Shown here: piece after piece, positions 37,412 to 47,129 of the stretch
Layout: the number at the start of each line of letters is the position of its first letter
Numbering within the stretch: the stretch's first letter is position 1
DNA from: an uncultured Methanobrevibacter sp.
GTDB taxonomy: Archaea > Methanobacteriota > Methanobacteria > Methanobacteriales > Methanobacteriaceae
Reading direction: 5' to 3'
Length of the DNA: 64,000 bases
NCBI GenBank assembly: GCA_900314635.1
Contig: OMVY01000008.1
Span: 84,665-148,664 of the forward strand
Notes under the pieces: generated by a model
What the model was told of the DNA's origin: nothing
Database searches by the model: none
What the model saw: the letters and a program-made list of their open reading frames with translations, nothing else
Position numbers and translations under genes: made by a program

Positions 37412-37466
37412 ATTCCTTATTAAGGAATTTAGACTTAAATATTCCTTTATTAAGGAATTTAGACTT
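37412..37466 (+). repeat. Two palindromic 25-bp repeats between ehaC and ehaD
   Basis: ATTCCTTATTAAGGAATTTAGACTT (37412-37436) and ATTCCTTTATTAAGGAATTTAGACTT (37441-37466) are tandem copies, period 29. Each contains a near-perfect palindrome (ATTCCTT / AAGGAAT) that could fold in the eha mRNA and act as a processing or partial termination site. Confidence 0.7.
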
Positions 37467-37501
37467 TGAAAAAGAATTAAAAGGACTTATGAAGTGATTG
37501 A

Positions 37502-37840
37502 ATGCTTGAACTTATCAACATGACAACAATATCAATAGCTTTAATGATTATAGGGGCTATTGGAGTTGTTCTTCTTACAAAACCATTGGACAAGGTCATC
37601 ATGGTTTCAGTTTTGGAAGCAGGGCTATTTCTAGCCATTGCCACATTCAAATACCTTGATGTGGCCTTTTTAACCGCCATGCTCGACCCATTGTCAATCA
37701 TAGTCTTTTTAATCGCCTTGATGAAGATATACAATGTTAGAAAATCAAAAATGGATGACTATTCCACAATAGATAATCTTGAAATCATCAAGGAAAACGA
37801 CGGTGAATTAAATGAACGTCCATTCAAGGAGGCTAGATAA
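37502..37840 (+). CDS. ehaD: Energy-converting hydrogenase A subunit EhaD (DUF2108)
   Basis: This 112-aa membrane protein has three predicted spans: [35 protein letters not shown] and [18 protein letters not shown] charged cytoplasmic tail follows. The pattern of three helices with a Glu in the second resembles MrpC/NuoK-type antiporter subunits, a comparison made by eye. Its stop overlaps the start of ehaE (TAATG). GAAGTGATTG precedes the ATG. Confidence 0.83.
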   Translation: MLELINMTTISIALMIIGAIGVVLLTKPLDKVIMVSVLEAGLFLAIATFKYLDVAFLTAMLDPLSIIVFLIALMKIYNVRKSKMDDYSTIDNLEIIKENDGELNERPFKEAR

Positions 37841-38100
37841 TGCTTGATTTAGCAATATGGGTTTATGCAGGTCTGGCTCTCGCCATTTTCGGAAGTCTTG
37901 CGATGGTAATAGGTCCTGGGGTTAAGGATCCCATCATAAGAACCATAAATTCAGAAGTGGCTTCTGTTGGAGTTTGTCTGGTTCTCTTGTCATACAACCA
38001 CACATTGGCTCTTCTCACACTCATTGCAACCACCGTTGTAATCACATTGATTCTCTTGAGAGCTGTCTCACGCCTAGAGGAAATAGGAGCTGATGTATAA
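37840..38100 (+). CDS. ehaE: Energy-converting hydrogenase A subunit EhaE (DUF2107)
   Basis: This 86-aa membrane protein has three predicted helices ([49 protein letters not shown]) separated by the polar loop [13 protein letters not shown]. It starts within the stop codon of ehaD and so is translationally coupled. Position and size fit EhaE. It is part of the membrane arm of the complex. Confidence 0.83.
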   Translation: MLDLAIWVYAGLALAIFGSLAMVIGPGVKDPIIRTINSEVASVGVCLVLLSYNHTLALLTLIATTVVITLILLRAVSRLEEIGADV

Positions 38101-38134
38101 TGATTACTTATCATAAATTATCAGGAGGTCTCTG

Positions 38135-38731
38135 ATGCCAAGCCTTGGAAAATTCTGGAATAAATTTGCAAAGCCAAAGAACATACCTAGACTGTTTGCT
38201 CTAGTTCTGGGCTTGCTTCTCATTGCAGGATTCCTTATTCCTACAGCCTTGAATCCTGACCAGTTGTATCCTCGTCCGACTCCTCAGACCCAGATGGATG
38301 CAGGCTTGTCAATAGCTCCCTATGACAGGGGAGGAGAGATTTTAAGCGCTCCTGGTATTACTAAAGCCCAGTATCCTGAAAACTCCGCTTCACTGGGATG
38401 GATAAATTCATACATGTCTCCTGTTGCAGATGCGATTCAGAGTATCTCACCATACTTCGGAACAAGTATCTATTCATCTCCAGGTGGTTTGATTGATGAG
38501 ATTCTATACTATACAAGAGGTTTTGACACAATTCTCGAGTCCTCAATCCTCATGATGGCATTCATAATCGCATCATGGCTTGCCATCAACTTCACAATGG
38601 ATAGAAAAAACGATGAAGAGGAAATCAGGAAGGATGTCAAACTAGCGATTTCCCAGTCAAGCAATGTGGAAAATGCGGTGGAGGAAAGCAATAGGAAGGC
38701 TAGAAAGCGTCAGGCAAGGAGGGAGCGCTAA
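38135..38731 (+). CDS. ehaF: Energy-converting hydrogenase A subunit EhaF (DUF2106)
   Basis: This 198-aa protein has an N-terminal span (LFALVLGLLLIAGFLIPTAL), an extracellular stretch of about 85 residues rich in Pro, Ser and Tyr, a second span (SSILMMAFIIASWLAINFT) and a very basic cytoplasmic tail (NRKARKRQARRER). AGGAGGTCTCTG precedes the ATG. Its stop overlaps the start of ehaG (TAATG). Order and topology fit EhaF. Confidence 0.83.
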   Translation: MPSLGKFWNKFAKPKNIPRLFALVLGLLLIAGFLIPTALNPDQLYPRPTPQTQMDAGLSIAPYDRGGEILSAPGITKAQYPENSASLGWINSYMSPVADAIQSISPYFGTSIYSSPGGLIDEILYYTRGFDTILESSILMMAFIIASWLAINFTMDRKNDEEEIRKDVKLAISQSSNVENAVEESNRKARKRQARRER

Positions 38732-39408
38732 TGGTAGTTGATATCGTTCCCCAGTTCGTGCCTGCCTTCTTCCAATCAATGTATGTTCCTGTTTTATACG
38801 GGGGGTTGATTGTCGCCTTCATCGGCCTTATGGGCATAGCCATTGAAAAAAGGGATATCCAGATTCTCATACTTACTGACCTCGCAGGTCTTGCAATGCT
38901 CATAATTGTAGCAGCCGTAGGAACAGACCTGGCTGAAGCTCTTGTTCTTCCTGGTCTTGTGGTGGAGCTTGCAGAGACACTGGCTATTTCAGAGATTCTC
39001 ATAGCCCGTGAAATGAGAAAGGCTGAAGATGCAAGATCTTTTGCCCCTATGCCACTCAACATGGACATGGAAATCATGACAACTGCTCCAAACTTCATAT
39101 CACTGGTCTTGATAGGATACGGTATTTTCCTATCAGGTTTTACAGGCGGTGCGGTAGCAGGAGGCGGAATTGTCCTTTTCGCATTGTCTAGAAAGATTAG
39201 AGGACTGCCTGTAGTAGTCATAGATGGTGTTGGAGCTATTTCCGGAATTTCATGGTGTTTGTGGATCATCGGATTCCTGTTGTTCTTCATGATGCCTCAG
39301 TACTGGCTGCTGTCTTTATTCCTCGCAGCATTCGGCTTGCTTTTGAAGGTAGCTTCCAAGATGGGACTCATTGGAATTCTCATGAGAGAGGAATACGGCC
39401 GTAGATAA
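38731..39408 (+). CDS. ehaG: Energy-converting hydrogenase A subunit EhaG (DUF2105)
   Basis: This 225-aa protein has six to seven membrane helices. The conserved-looking middle LPGLVVELAETLAISEILIAREMRKAEDARS carries several buried or interfacial acidic and basic residues that could take part in ion movement. It is coupled to ehaF by a one-base overlap. The 3' end is tandemly duplicated in the spacer that follows (39391-39430). Order and length fit EhaG. Confidence 0.83.
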   Translation: MVVDIVPQFVPAFFQSMYVPVLYGGLIVAFIGLMGIAIEKRDIQILILTDLAGLAMLIIVAAVGTDLAEALVLPGLVVELAETLAISEILIAREMRKAEDARSFAPMPLNMDMEIMTTAPNFISLVLIGYGIFLSGFTGGAVAGGGIVLFALSRKIRGLPVVVIDGVGAISGISWCLWIIGFLLFFMMPQYWLLSLFLAAFGLLLKVASKMGLIGILMREEYGRR

Positions 39409-39430
39409 GTGAAATACGGCTGAAGATAAG
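39391..39430 (+). repeat. Duplicated 3' end of ehaG
   Basis: GAATACGGCCGTAGATAAG (39391-39409) includes the ehaG stop and is repeated as GAAATACGGCTGAAGATAAG (39411-39430). Confidence 0.75.
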
Positions 39431-39492
39431 ATTGTTAGATTTATGAAATGAAATTATTACGTTTATTACTTTATACTTAAGGAGATTAATGA

Positions 39493-40170
39493 ATGGTTAT
39501 TGAAAGCTTGGGAGGAGATTTATTCGGAACAATTCCCCTTGGAGATATTGTTCTCTACTTGAATCCGCTCCATCTGTTCCTGTTCGTAACTATATTGTTA
39601 TTCACAGTCCTTATAGCTGTCAGCCGAACCGAAACTCAGATTGAGGCATTGTTTGGCTCCCTTGAGGAAAACGAGGTTAAAGTCGGCAAAAAGGAGTTCA
39701 AGCAGAGACGTTTCCTAGCGATTATCTGTGGAATAGCAACAGCAGGAGCTATGATTACAGGAGATCTCTTCAACTTCACTTTGTTCATGGCTTTAATAGG
39801 CATAGTCAATATAGGTATCGTATCCGCTGTAAAACAGGTCAGCGTTCTCGATTCCGCTTATCAATATGGTCTTATTGCCATGATGTGCGGACTTCCATTG
39901 TTTGGAGGAGCTGCAATAATCCTTGCTGCAACCGGAACATTAAGCCTTTTCGAGCTTCAGACACTTCCATTAAATGCGATGGTGGTATTCGGAGCATTGA
40001 TGATGCTTGTTGGAGTGGCTGGTGAAAGCGGAATAGCTCCTTTCTATGCAAGCAAGGCAGAGATGTTTAGAACTCCGGGCTCTCCATTCATATTGATCAT
40101 TCACTTGAGTTCATTATTTATCATTGTAAGATTTGTTGAAATCCTGTTGATTCTTATTCCTGTGATTTAG
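39493..40170 (+). CDS. ehaH: Energy-converting hydrogenase A subunit EhaH (antiporter-like)
   Basis: This 225-aa protein has six predicted spans. It corresponds to part of the NuoL/M/N-MrpD antiporter fold: [25 protein letters not shown] resembles the TM5 region with a charged residue, and [23 protein letters not shown] the broken helix that follows. Eha has this shortened antiporter-like protein as one of its two conserved membrane subunits. AAGGAGATTA precedes ATG 39493. It probably takes part in sodium or proton translocation. Confidence 0.85.
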   Translation: MVIESLGGDLFGTIPLGDIVLYLNPLHLFLFVTILLFTVLIAVSRTETQIEALFGSLEENEVKVGKKEFKQRRFLAIICGIATAGAMITGDLFNFTLFMALIGIVNIGIVSAVKQVSVLDSAYQYGLIAMMCGLPLFGGAAIILAATGTLSLFELQTLPLNAMVVFGALMMLVGVAGESGIAPFYASKAEMFRTPGSPFILIIHLSSLFIIVRFVEILLILIPVI

Positions 40171-40245
40171 GAGTAAAAATTATAGTAATTTTATTTCAAT
40201 ATCTGGAGTAAAAGATGAGAATTTATTAAATAGAAGGTAGTTAAA

Positions 40246-40461
40246 ATGAAAAAGATGAGAATTGCAAGCATTGTTATCCTGATTCTGTCATTGCTGGCCA
40301 TACTTTATGCATTGGTATTCAGCCCTGCAGATTGGATAGTATACACAATAGCTATTGTTGGAATTCCATTTTTCGTGCTTTCAATCGGCTTGCTAAACAT
40401 GTCCAAGCCTAAAAAAGATGAAGAGGAGGAAAGAACTAAAGAGCCGTTTATTGGTTATTAA
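40246..40461 (+). CDS. ehaI: Energy-converting hydrogenase A subunit EhaI (DUF2104)
   Basis: This 71-aa protein has two membrane helices (IASIVILILSLLAILYALVF; VYTIAIVGIPFFVLSIGLL) and a short highly charged tail (KPKKDEEEERTKE). AAGGTAG lies before the ATG. Position between the antiporter-like and NuoH-like subunits and its size fit EhaI. Confidence 0.82.
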   Translation: MKKMRIASIVILILSLLAILYALVFSPADWIVYTIAIVGIPFFVLSIGLLNMSKPKKDEEEERTKEPFIGY

Positions 40462-40491
40462 TCCATATGGCGGATTTTAGTTTGTGATAAC

Positions 40492-41352
40492 ATGAATTTG
40501 ATGGCAGATATTTTAATCAATGTGATTATCGCTTTCCTTGCTGGCAGTCTTTTATTAGGTTTGCATAGGAAAGTCATGGCAAGAGTCCAATTGAGGCCTG
40601 GACCTCCTATTGTCCAGTACTTATTGCATTCATTGAAATTTTTCTTTAAAGAGGTAAGCTTCCCTAAAACAGCTTCAATGCCTTTCTATATTGGCATTAC
40701 CGTAATATTGGCTGGAATATGGGTTACAGGAGTCATTGTAGGTCCTGTCGCAAAAGGCTCTTTGATGATCTTATTTGGAATTTATGCAATATTCAAGATT
40801 GTGGAGCACAATTCAGGCTCATCTTCAGGTTCTCCTTATGGAAAGCTCAGCTGTGTGAGGGCTGTATTCTCAGCAGCTGGTGAACTGCCTCTCTTTGCAG
40901 TAATAGGTCTTGTATTTTTAAAAACAGGCTCAATGAATATTGCAGATGTCATTGCATACCAGTCAGCTCATGGTCCATTGATAATGTCCATTCCTCTGGC
41001 TGCTATAATGCTCTTTGCATTGATACTCACCAAGTCCCCATATTCTCCTTTTGCAATCACAAAGGGTAAGGATATAGTATCTGGATTTGAAACCGAGCAC
41101 TATGGGGTTTTAAGAGGATATATCATGTTTTCAGAATCAATAGCATTTTATATTCTTTTATGGCTGTTCCTGACATTGTTCTTCGGACCTATATCTGTTG
41201 TGGGATATGTGATTGGAATGATCCTGATTACTATAATTACTGGAGTCATAAATGCAATCACTCCTATGCTGAATCCTAACCACTCTGTAATGAGTCAGAT
41301 AACCATAGCTATTGTATGTATTGCAGGAACTGTGTTGATGCTTGTTGCATGA
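40492..41352 (+). CDS. ehaJ: Energy-converting hydrogenase A subunit EhaJ (NuoH/HycD-like)
   Basis: This 286-aa protein has about eight membrane helices. Family hallmarks of the NuoH/EchB-type subunit are visible: [20 protein letters not shown] near the N-terminus, [25 protein letters not shown] and [19 protein letters not shown]. It anchors the hydrogenase module to the membrane and lines the path that couples electron flow to ion transport. The 3' end of the gene is repeated twice downstream (34-bp units). TTTGTGATAAC precedes the ATG, a weak ribosome binding site. Confidence 0.9.
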   Translation: MNLMADILINVIIAFLAGSLLLGLHRKVMARVQLRPGPPIVQYLLHSLKFFFKEVSFPKTASMPFYIGITVILAGIWVTGVIVGPVAKGSLMILFGIYAIFKIVEHNSGSSSGSPYGKLSCVRAVFSAAGELPLFAVIGLVFLKTGSMNIADVIAYQSAHGPLIMSIPLAAIMLFALILTKSPYSPFAITKGKDIVSGFETEHYGVLRGYIMFSESIAFYILLWLFLTLFFGPISVVGYVIGMILITIITGVINAITPMLNPNHSVMSQITIAIVCIAGTVLMLVA

Positions 41353-41417
41353 TTGTGCAGGAACTGTATTGATGCTTGTTGCATGATTTTGCAGGAACTG
41401 TGTTGATGCTTTTGCAT
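41322..41417 (+). repeat. Three tandem copies of a 34-bp unit covering the ehaJ 3' end
   Basis: TGCAGGAACTGTGTTGATGC... begins at 41322, 41356 and 41390. The first copy encodes the last residues of EhaJ and its stop; the other two are downstream spacer with few changes. Confidence 0.85.
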
Positions 41418-41501
41418 TATTAAAAATCTCATTTATATATTTAACTAGATTTGTATTATTTTTCTAGAGAATTCGAATCAAAAAATTTGGAAGGAATTAA
41501 A

Positions 41502-41762
41502 ATGAATGAAGAAAAAGATTTTAGAATACTTTACTCACTTGTGGCTCTAGGCGTCCTGGTGGTTTCAGCTATTACCGCTTATTTCCATAGCTTGCTTGCA
41601 CTGCCTTTGGCTGTTGTGGGATTGATTTTCATTCCTTTTATTCTTGTTCAAGACAAAGAGAAATATGCTCATATTGCAGAGCTGGCAGAAAAGGCAATGT
41701 TCTTTATCACACTTGCAATTATAATAATTGCTTTCATATGGATTTACACTCCTATGAAGTGA
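41502..41762 (+). CDS. ehaK: Energy-converting hydrogenase A subunit EhaK
   Basis: This 86-aa protein has three hydrophobic helices: LYSLVALGVLVVSAITAYF, SLLALPLAVVGLIFIPFILV and MFFITLAIIIIAFIWIYT. I chose ATG 41502, which has GGAAGG at about 41489-41494, over a longer reading from 41451 that adds a non-hydrophobic leader. Position and size fit EhaK. A 22-bp tandem repeat follows. Confidence 0.8.
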   Translation: MNEEKDFRILYSLVALGVLVVSAITAYFHSLLALPLAVVGLIFIPFILVQDKEKYAHIAELAEKAMFFITLAIIIIAFIWIYTPMK

Positions 41763-41794
41763 TTTAATGGGGTTAGAACCATTTGAAAAAATTG

Positions 41795-41850
41795 TCAAGT
41801 AGACAAAAAAATCTTATCAAGTAGAGAAAAAAATTTTATCAAGTATATAA
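41795..41850 (+). repeat. Three tandem copies of a 22-bp unit after ehaK
   Basis: TCAAGTAGACAAAAAAATCTTA-like units begin at 41795, 41817 and 41839 (period 22) in the spacer between ehaK and ehaL. Confidence 0.75.
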
Positions 41851-41898
41851 AATTAAAACTGGATAAAAATGTCCAGAATCAATTAAAAAGGTGGAATT

Positions 41899-42225
41899 AT
41901 GGAAGAATTATATTATATGATTTATATTTTGGTATTCATCATAGGTCTCATTGCAGGCCTTCTTTTAAGCTATAAAAAGCATATGGAACCATATATAATG
42001 TCTGAAATCGACATTCCTTCCTTGATTCTTGCTATTGTCGGTTGGTTCTTCTTACTTAATCACGGCTTGATTAGATTTGCAAGCCCTGTGATTTGTCTTG
42101 CAATAGCTTTCTTATTCATAGGATATGTTATTGGAAGAAGGCCTGGATACGGCCGCCGTGAAACTGCAATAGGAATAGCTATTGCGGCAATCGTCTGGAT
42201 TTCAACTTCAGGCGTTTTATTTTAA
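41899..42225 (+). CDS. ehaL: Energy-converting hydrogenase A subunit EhaL
   Basis: This 108-aa protein has four predicted membrane helices. The loop YKKHMEPYIMSEIDIP follows the first, and a glycine-arginine stretch (IGRRPGYGRRETAIG) precedes the last. AAGGTGGAATT before the ATG is a good ribosome binding site. Position and topology fit EhaL, the last of the membrane-arm genes. Confidence 0.8.
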   Translation: MEELYYMIYILVFIIGLIAGLLLSYKKHMEPYIMSEIDIPSLILAIVGWFFLLNHGLIRFASPVICLAIAFLFIGYVIGRRPGYGRRETAIGIAIAAIVWISTSGVLF

Positions 42226-42292
42226 AAATGAAATTAAGATTACTTTAATTGAAGTTCATAGTCAAAAAATTAATTATTAAAAAACCTATCAG

Positions 42293-42679
42293 GTGATTTG
42301 CATGGATAAGAGCGAACAAATGGAAATGATGAAACTGAGAGTGCTTCGAAGCTTTAAATGGAATGCGCAGATAGTCCATCCACTCGCTCAGGAATTCGGC
42401 ATTGAAGATGAGGAATTTGAAGAAATCCTCATGAATCACTTTGATATGAGCTATTTGGAGAATATCCACGCTACATTTGAAATAGCTGAAAAAGACAGAT
42501 TATTTAGAAGGATTTATATTGATTTGAGATTCCACTGGTTCTGTGATGTTCTGGAACTTGTGTCTCCTGAAGACGCCGAAGCTATAAGCATCAAGGCTGC
42601 AGAAGACGTTTGGAATGGAAAAGACTATGAAGAAGCTCTAAAGAAAGGTAGAGATGAAATTTTAGAGCTTATTAAATGA
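42293..42679 (+). CDS. ehaM: Energy-converting hydrogenase A subunit EhaM (DUF1959)
   Basis: This 128-aa soluble helical protein (KLRVLRSFKWNAQIVHPLAQEFGIEDEEFEEILM...) ends in a charged helix (YEEALKKGRDEILELIK). In position, size and lack of membrane spans it matches EhaM. The start is ATG 42293 or 42302; AGGTGATTTGC lies before 42302, favouring the shorter form by three residues. It precedes the hydrogenase small subunit and is one of the hydrophilic Eha-specific proteins, function unknown. Confidence 0.82.
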   Translation: MICMDKSEQMEMMKLRVLRSFKWNAQIVHPLAQEFGIEDEEFEEILMNHFDMSYLENIHATFEIAEKDRLFRRIYIDLRFHWFCDVLELVSPEDAEAISIKAAEDVWNGKDYEEALKKGRDEILELIK

Positions 42680-42800
42680 ATATATGCGCAGATTAAAGTT
42701 TAAATCCATATTATAAATTGAGATAATTGAAATTTATTATTAATTATGAAAATTAGAATCATATTAACTAAAATTTATTATTAACTAAAAGGTAATTGAA

Positions 42801-43262
42801 ATGTTTAATTCTCTTAAGGATATTGTAAGAAAAAGTTCCATACATGTCTGTCTGGTAAATTGCGGAGGATGCAATGGCTGTGATATTGAAGTCGTAGCTT
42901 TATTGTCCCCTAAATACGACCTGGAACAGTACGGTATATATTTCCACAATAATCCTCGTGAAGCAGATGTTATTCTGGTAACAGGCCCTGTTACTGATCA
43001 ATGGGTTGACAACTTGAGGAGAATCTATGCAAAGGCTCCAGAGCCTAAGATAGTGGTTACTCTTGGCGCTTGTCCTCAAACCGGAGGAGTCTTCGGCCAG
43101 GAAGGTGGAAGAGTAAATGCTCCGGTTTCAGACTTCATTCCTGTTGATGCCGCGGTTCCAGGATGTCCTCCAAGGCCGGATGAGATTCTAGCCGCCGTGC
43201 TTGCTGTTGTTCCAGGTGCTATTGCTGCTAAAGGCCGGGCCCAGGACAAAGGCGAAGATTAA
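42801..43262 (+). CDS. ehaN: Energy-converting hydrogenase A small subunit EhaN
   Basis: This 153-aa protein carries the proximal [4Fe-4S] cluster, as in NuoB and EchC. The Cys ligands are in [21 protein letters not shown] and [25 protein letters not shown] is the flavodoxin-like core. It passes electrons between the [NiFe] site of EhaO and the polyferredoxins. AAAAGGTAATTG precedes the ATG. Typical short small subunit without signal peptide. Confidence 0.93.
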   Translation: MFNSLKDIVRKSSIHVCLVNCGGCNGCDIEVVALLSPKYDLEQYGIYFHNNPREADVILVTGPVTDQWVDNLRRIYAKAPEPKIVVTLGACPQTGGVFGQEGGRVNAPVSDFIPVDAAVPGCPPRPDEILAAVLAVVPGAIAAKGRAQDKGED

Positions 43263-43344
43263 ACAGTTTAAATTATCTGAAAATTTTAAATATATTAAAC
43301 TTATCAAATTTATCAAATGACTAAGTAAATTAGGAGTCAATAAA

Positions 43345-44472
43345 ATGATACTACCAATTGGACCGATTCATCCATATCTTAAGGAGCCTTTAAGACTTAA
43401 ACTCCAAACCGAAGGGGAAAAAGTCGTAAAAGCTGAAATAGACTACGGATATGTTCACAGAGGTATTGAAAAGATTATGGAAGGCAAGAATTGGCAGAAA
43501 GGCATATACCTCTCTGAAAGGATTTGCGGAATCTGCTCATATGAGCACACTCAAACCTTTGCCGAGGTTATTGAATTAATTTCAGGTGTTACAGCTCCTA
43601 TGAGAGCCCAGTACTTGAGAGTAATCACTAATGAACTGGACAGGATTCAAAGCCACCTGCTTGCAAACTCCACTTTTTTTAAATCAATGGACCATGAAAC
43701 CCTTTTCATGAACACACTTGCACTTAGGGAATATGCCATGGAGGCATTGGAGCTCTTAACTGGAAACAGGGTCAATCTGGGCTGGAATGTTGTCGGAGGC
43801 GTAAGGATGGATGCTGAGAAGAAGCATTTTGATGCTATTTTAAGAAAGCTTGACAAGATTGAAGAGGGCTTTTACAGGCATAAGGCATTGTTTGAAGAGG
43901 CGCCTGTTGTAGGACTTAGATGCAAGGGCGTTGGGATAATGACTCATGAAGAGGCTGTCAAAGGACATGCGGTCGGCCCTATAGGAAGAGCTTCAGGAAT
44001 CAAGCATGACTGCAGGCAGGATCACCCGACATACAGGGATGAATTTGAATTCAAGCCTATATGGAGAAAAGAAGGAGACAACTATGCCCGTACAATGAAC
44101 AGGCTCAATGAGGTTCCACAATCCATCTATTTAATCCGCCAGGCAATTGCAAATATTCCAGACGGTCCTGTGAGGGTTCCAGTTGAAGTCGGTTCAGGCT
44201 TCGGAGAATGGAGAAATGAAGCTCCCCGTGGAGAAGTCACATACATGATGGAGACAAACGGCAATTTAATCAAGCATATTTCCATAAGGACTCCTAGTAT
44301 AATGAATATTGATACATGTGCGAGATACATGCTAAACGGAGTAGCTACAGTATCAGACGCACTTACCACTTACGCTTCATGCGATCCTTGCATCGCCTGT
44401 ACTGAACGTGTTTCAATCACCGATGCAGCAACTGGAAGACGAGAAATTAAAGACTTCTATGAGGTGATCTGA
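43345..44472 (+). CDS. ehaO: Energy-converting hydrogenase A large subunit EhaO
   Basis: This 375-aa catalytic subunit has both Ni-binding pairs: [13 protein letters not shown] (about residue 58) and [11 protein letters not shown] near the C-terminus (about 347). The arginine and histidine framework of group 4 [NiFe] hydrogenases ([17 protein letters not shown]) is also present. About 22 residues follow the last CxxC; whether they are cleaved cannot be told. It oxidises H2 and reduces ferredoxin at the expense of the ion gradient. The stop overlaps ehaP (TGATG). AGGAGTC precedes the ATG. Confidence 0.95.
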   Translation: MILPIGPIHPYLKEPLRLKLQTEGEKVVKAEIDYGYVHRGIEKIMEGKNWQKGIYLSERICGICSYEHTQTFAEVIELISGVTAPMRAQYLRVITNELDRIQSHLLANSTFFKSMDHETLFMNTLALREYAMEALELLTGNRVNLGWNVVGGVRMDAEKKHFDAILRKLDKIEEGFYRHKALFEEAPVVGLRCKGVGIMTHEEAVKGHAVGPIGRASGIKHDCRQDHPTYRDEFEFKPIWRKEGDNYARTMNRLNEVPQSIYLIRQAIANIPDGPVRVPVEVGSGFGEWRNEAPRGEVTYMMETNGNLIKHISIRTPSIMNIDTCARYMLNGVATVSDALTTYASCDPCIACTERVSITDAATGRREIKDFYEVI

Positions 44473-45509
44473 TGACTTCACTGATATGGTATCTTTATGA
44501 TTTTGCAAGAAAGGCATGGGTTGACGGTTTTCTAGATGCGAAATCAAAGGAGGAGATTCTGGACAAGCCTGACAGGTTCAGGGATTTTCCAGTTGTCATC
44601 AAGGAAAACTGCATAGGCTGCGGAAGCTGTACTGCATCATGTCCGTCACCTGGAGGAGTCCGTCTTGTCCGTGACGAGGATACAGCTGAAGCCGAAGGAC
44701 TCATTTATCCAGTAATCGACACTGCAGCATGCATTCGCTGCGGATTCTGTGCTGAAGTCTGTCCTTCAACTCCAAAGACATTGGAATGCGGTGAGAACCA
44801 TTTCATTCAAGAAGAATTCAATATCATCCCATCCAAGAGAAAATACATTATTGATGATTATTTATGCATAAAATGTGACAAATGCGTCGATGCCTGCGAA
44901 GTAGGTGCGATTGAGGAAATCGACGGGCGAAATGTAGTAAATCAGGCTAAATGTATCAGCTGCGGCAAATGTCTTGATGCATGTCCTGTAAAAGGAGCGA
45001 TGAAAGGCGTTTATGTAAACAATCTCGAAGAGCAGAAGAAGATCATTAAAATGACTGTGGACACTCTTGAGAAATACATTGAGTCCAAGAAGGATGACTT
45101 GGATAATCTGCCTGACGACAAGCTTTATCTGGCTGAAATCAAGTTCAAGCCTATTTATGACAAGGCCTTGACTATTTTAAATGATGAGGAAGTTGTTTAT
45201 GAAGTGCTGGAGGATGCAATCAACAGATTGAACATCCGTGTCATCATATGGGACAGCGATGAATGTAAGAAATGTCAGTTATGCATTCCTGACTGTCCGA
45301 CAGGTGCCATCAGCTTTGATAGTGAAAAGGATACAATTGTTCGAGATGACAACAAATGTCTCAGATGCAGCATATGCTATCAGTCATGTCCATTCGGAGC
45401 AATCAACTATTTCCTGGCCAAATTCAATCTTGATGTTGATAAATGTGGAGAGAAGGTAATTCATATTTCAGTTAAAACTTCTCCGCTTGCAAAGGCAAGG
45501 AGGCGATAA
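44472..45509 (+). CDS. ehaP: Polyferredoxin EhaP, six [4Fe-4S] motifs
   Basis: This 345-aa protein has six complete C-x2-C-x2-C-x3-C type motifs: CIGCGSCTASCP, CIRCGFCAEVCP, CIKCDKCVDAC, CISCGKCLDACP, CKKCQLCIPDCP and CLRCSICYQSCP. A helical insert of about 85 residues lies between the fourth and fifth. The count matches the 6[4Fe-4S] polyferredoxin described for eha in Methanothermobacter, which is a main reason for assigning this operon to Eha and not Ehb. It overlaps ehaO by one base, so expression is coupled. Confidence 0.9.
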   Translation: MTSLIWYLYDFARKAWVDGFLDAKSKEEILDKPDRFRDFPVVIKENCIGCGSCTASCPSPGGVRLVRDEDTAEAEGLIYPVIDTAACIRCGFCAEVCPSTPKTLECGENHFIQEEFNIIPSKRKYIIDDYLCIKCDKCVDACEVGAIEEIDGRNVVNQAKCISCGKCLDACPVKGAMKGVYVNNLEEQKKIIKMTVDTLEKYIESKKDDLDNLPDDKLYLAEIKFKPIYDKALTILNDEEVVYEVLEDAINRLNIRVIIWDSDECKKCQLCIPDCPTGAISFDSEKDTIVRDDNKCLRCSICYQSCPFGAINYFLAKFNLDVDKCGEKVIHISVKTSPLAKARRR

Positions 45510-45510
45510 G

Positions 45511-46974
45511 ATGGAATCTTCAAATGAATTATTTAATATAAAAAACACTCCAAGACCATTAAGAGACATTTCAGTTAATTACAGCATAGACAATGAGAAG
45601 TGTCTTGAATGTGACTTAAAACCATGTCTTGACTCATGTCCAATCGATTCCATTCATCTAGAAAATGATGTTGTTCGTCTTGATGAAAACTGCATAGGAT
45701 GCGTTTTATGTTCAAATGCATGTCCTTATGATGCTATCCATATTGAAAGGGTCATGTCAGAGCCTATTCGTGAAAATGTTCCAAACATAAATACAAAACT
45801 TTGCAGAGCTTGTGGAGCCTGTGTGAATGCATGCAAGTCAGGAGCGATCCACTTGCGTTCAACAGGTTCTGATGACATGCACAGCGAGATAGACGAGGAC
45901 AAGTGCGTGCGTTGCGGGTACTGTTTCAGAGCCTGTCCTACAGATGCTATCAAATATGGTGAAATCCTCCCAAAGACAATCAGGGAAGGTAAGACCTTAT
46001 GTATCAACCAGGACTTCTGTATTGGATGCATGACCTGTACAAGAGTATGCCGCTCCAAGGGAGCTATCAATGTCGGGCACACCAACAAGCTTCCATACAT
46101 AGACCCTTCCTATTGTGCAAGATGCAATGAATGTCTTGATTCATGCCCTACATATGCAATCGAGTATGTTGAACGTGAACAGGCTTTCGAGTCATTCAAC
46201 AAGATCAAGACTGCTGAAATAGCTTATGAGATTTTGAAAAGGGATGTGTCCAAGTTATCTGAAGACATAACCCATGTGGATGATATTCTAAACGACCTTC
46301 TTGATGAAATGACAAGGAAGTATCAGTTCGAGGACTATGACTTTGAAAATACAAAGTACATTACCGATGTTGAGAAAGGTGCTGAATTCGGTCCTGTCGA
46401 GCTTTTCAGATGTTCCAACTGCCGTTCAATAGTAGTCGACATCACACAGCTCTTAAGTGATTATCTTGCCTACTACTTTGACAAGGATTTGAACATCATT
46501 GAAACCAAGGATGTTGTTGAGTTCTTCCCTCCTATAACTTCAATAGAAGTAAGGAGCGAGAACTGCGTCAGCTGTGGATTATGTGTGGATGTTTGTCCTA
46601 CCAGTTCCTTAAGCCTGGACGGTCCGAATCCTGTAGTTGTTGATACTGACAATTCCTGTGTCTACTGCGGTCTCTGCGCTGAAGTTTGCGCCTTTGATGC
46701 ATTTTATATCGAGGAGAAATTCTTCACAAATAGAAATCATGAAATTTTCTATATCAAGCGTGACTTGAAGGGCCAGAGAAATGGAAAGATAAATATACGT
46801 CATGACCAGTGTCAGTTATGCGGTGTATGTACTAAAAACTGTCCTGTGGATGTTTTGGATATTGTGGATGACAAAGTGGTTGTAAATCAGGAGGATTGCA
46901 TTTCATGCCGTAACTGCGAGACAATCTGTCCTGTAAATGCGATTAAGATGACAACAATATGGACATTCCTGTAA
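45511..46974 (+). CDS. ehaQ: Polyferredoxin EhaQ, ten [4Fe-4S] motifs
   Basis: This 487-aa protein has ten cluster motifs; the first is a variant (CLECDLKPCLDSCP) and the last is CISCRNCETICP. After the sixth motif a helical region of about 100 residues contains an extra pair FRCSNC. ATG 45511 is behind GGAGGCGAT; the longer in-frame TTG at 45487 lies inside ehaP and is unlikely. It matches the 10[4Fe-4S] polyferredoxin of eha. It probably wires EhaN to soluble partners such as formylmethanofuran dehydrogenase. Confidence 0.9.
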   Translation: MESSNELFNIKNTPRPLRDISVNYSIDNEKCLECDLKPCLDSCPIDSIHLENDVVRLDENCIGCVLCSNACPYDAIHIERVMSEPIRENVPNINTKLCRACGACVNACKSGAIHLRSTGSDDMHSEIDEDKCVRCGYCFRACPTDAIKYGEILPKTIREGKTLCINQDFCIGCMTCTRVCRSKGAINVGHTNKLPYIDPSYCARCNECLDSCPTYAIEYVEREQAFESFNKIKTAEIAYEILKRDVSKLSEDITHVDDILNDLLDEMTRKYQFEDYDFENTKYITDVEKGAEFGPVELFRCSNCRSIVVDITQLLSDYLAYYFDKDLNIIETKDVVEFFPPITSIEVRSENCVSCGLCVDVCPTSSLSLDGPNPVVVDTDNSCVYCGLCAEVCAFDAFYIEEKFFTNRNHEIFYIKRDLKGQRNGKINIRHDQCQLCGVCTKNCPVDVLDIVDDKVVVNQEDCISCRNCETICPVNAIKMTTIWTFL

Positions 46975-47129
46975 AATTATTTTTTTTATTTTTATTCTTT
47001 TTTATTTAAGTTAAAAATTAGTTTTTGAATAAATCAGTTTTTCTGATTTAAATGAGTTTAATATAAGATTAATTGAATTGAAGTTGTGAATGATTTCAAT
47101 TTTAAAATTAAGAAAAAAGGAAGATTTAT

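Noticed and set aside
36137..46974. Assignment of the hydrogenase cluster to Ehb
   Set aside because: The polyferredoxins have 6 and 10 cluster motifs and the cluster continues with ehaR, ehaS and ehaT homologues; Ehb is described with a 2-cluster ferredoxin and a 14-cluster polyferredoxin.
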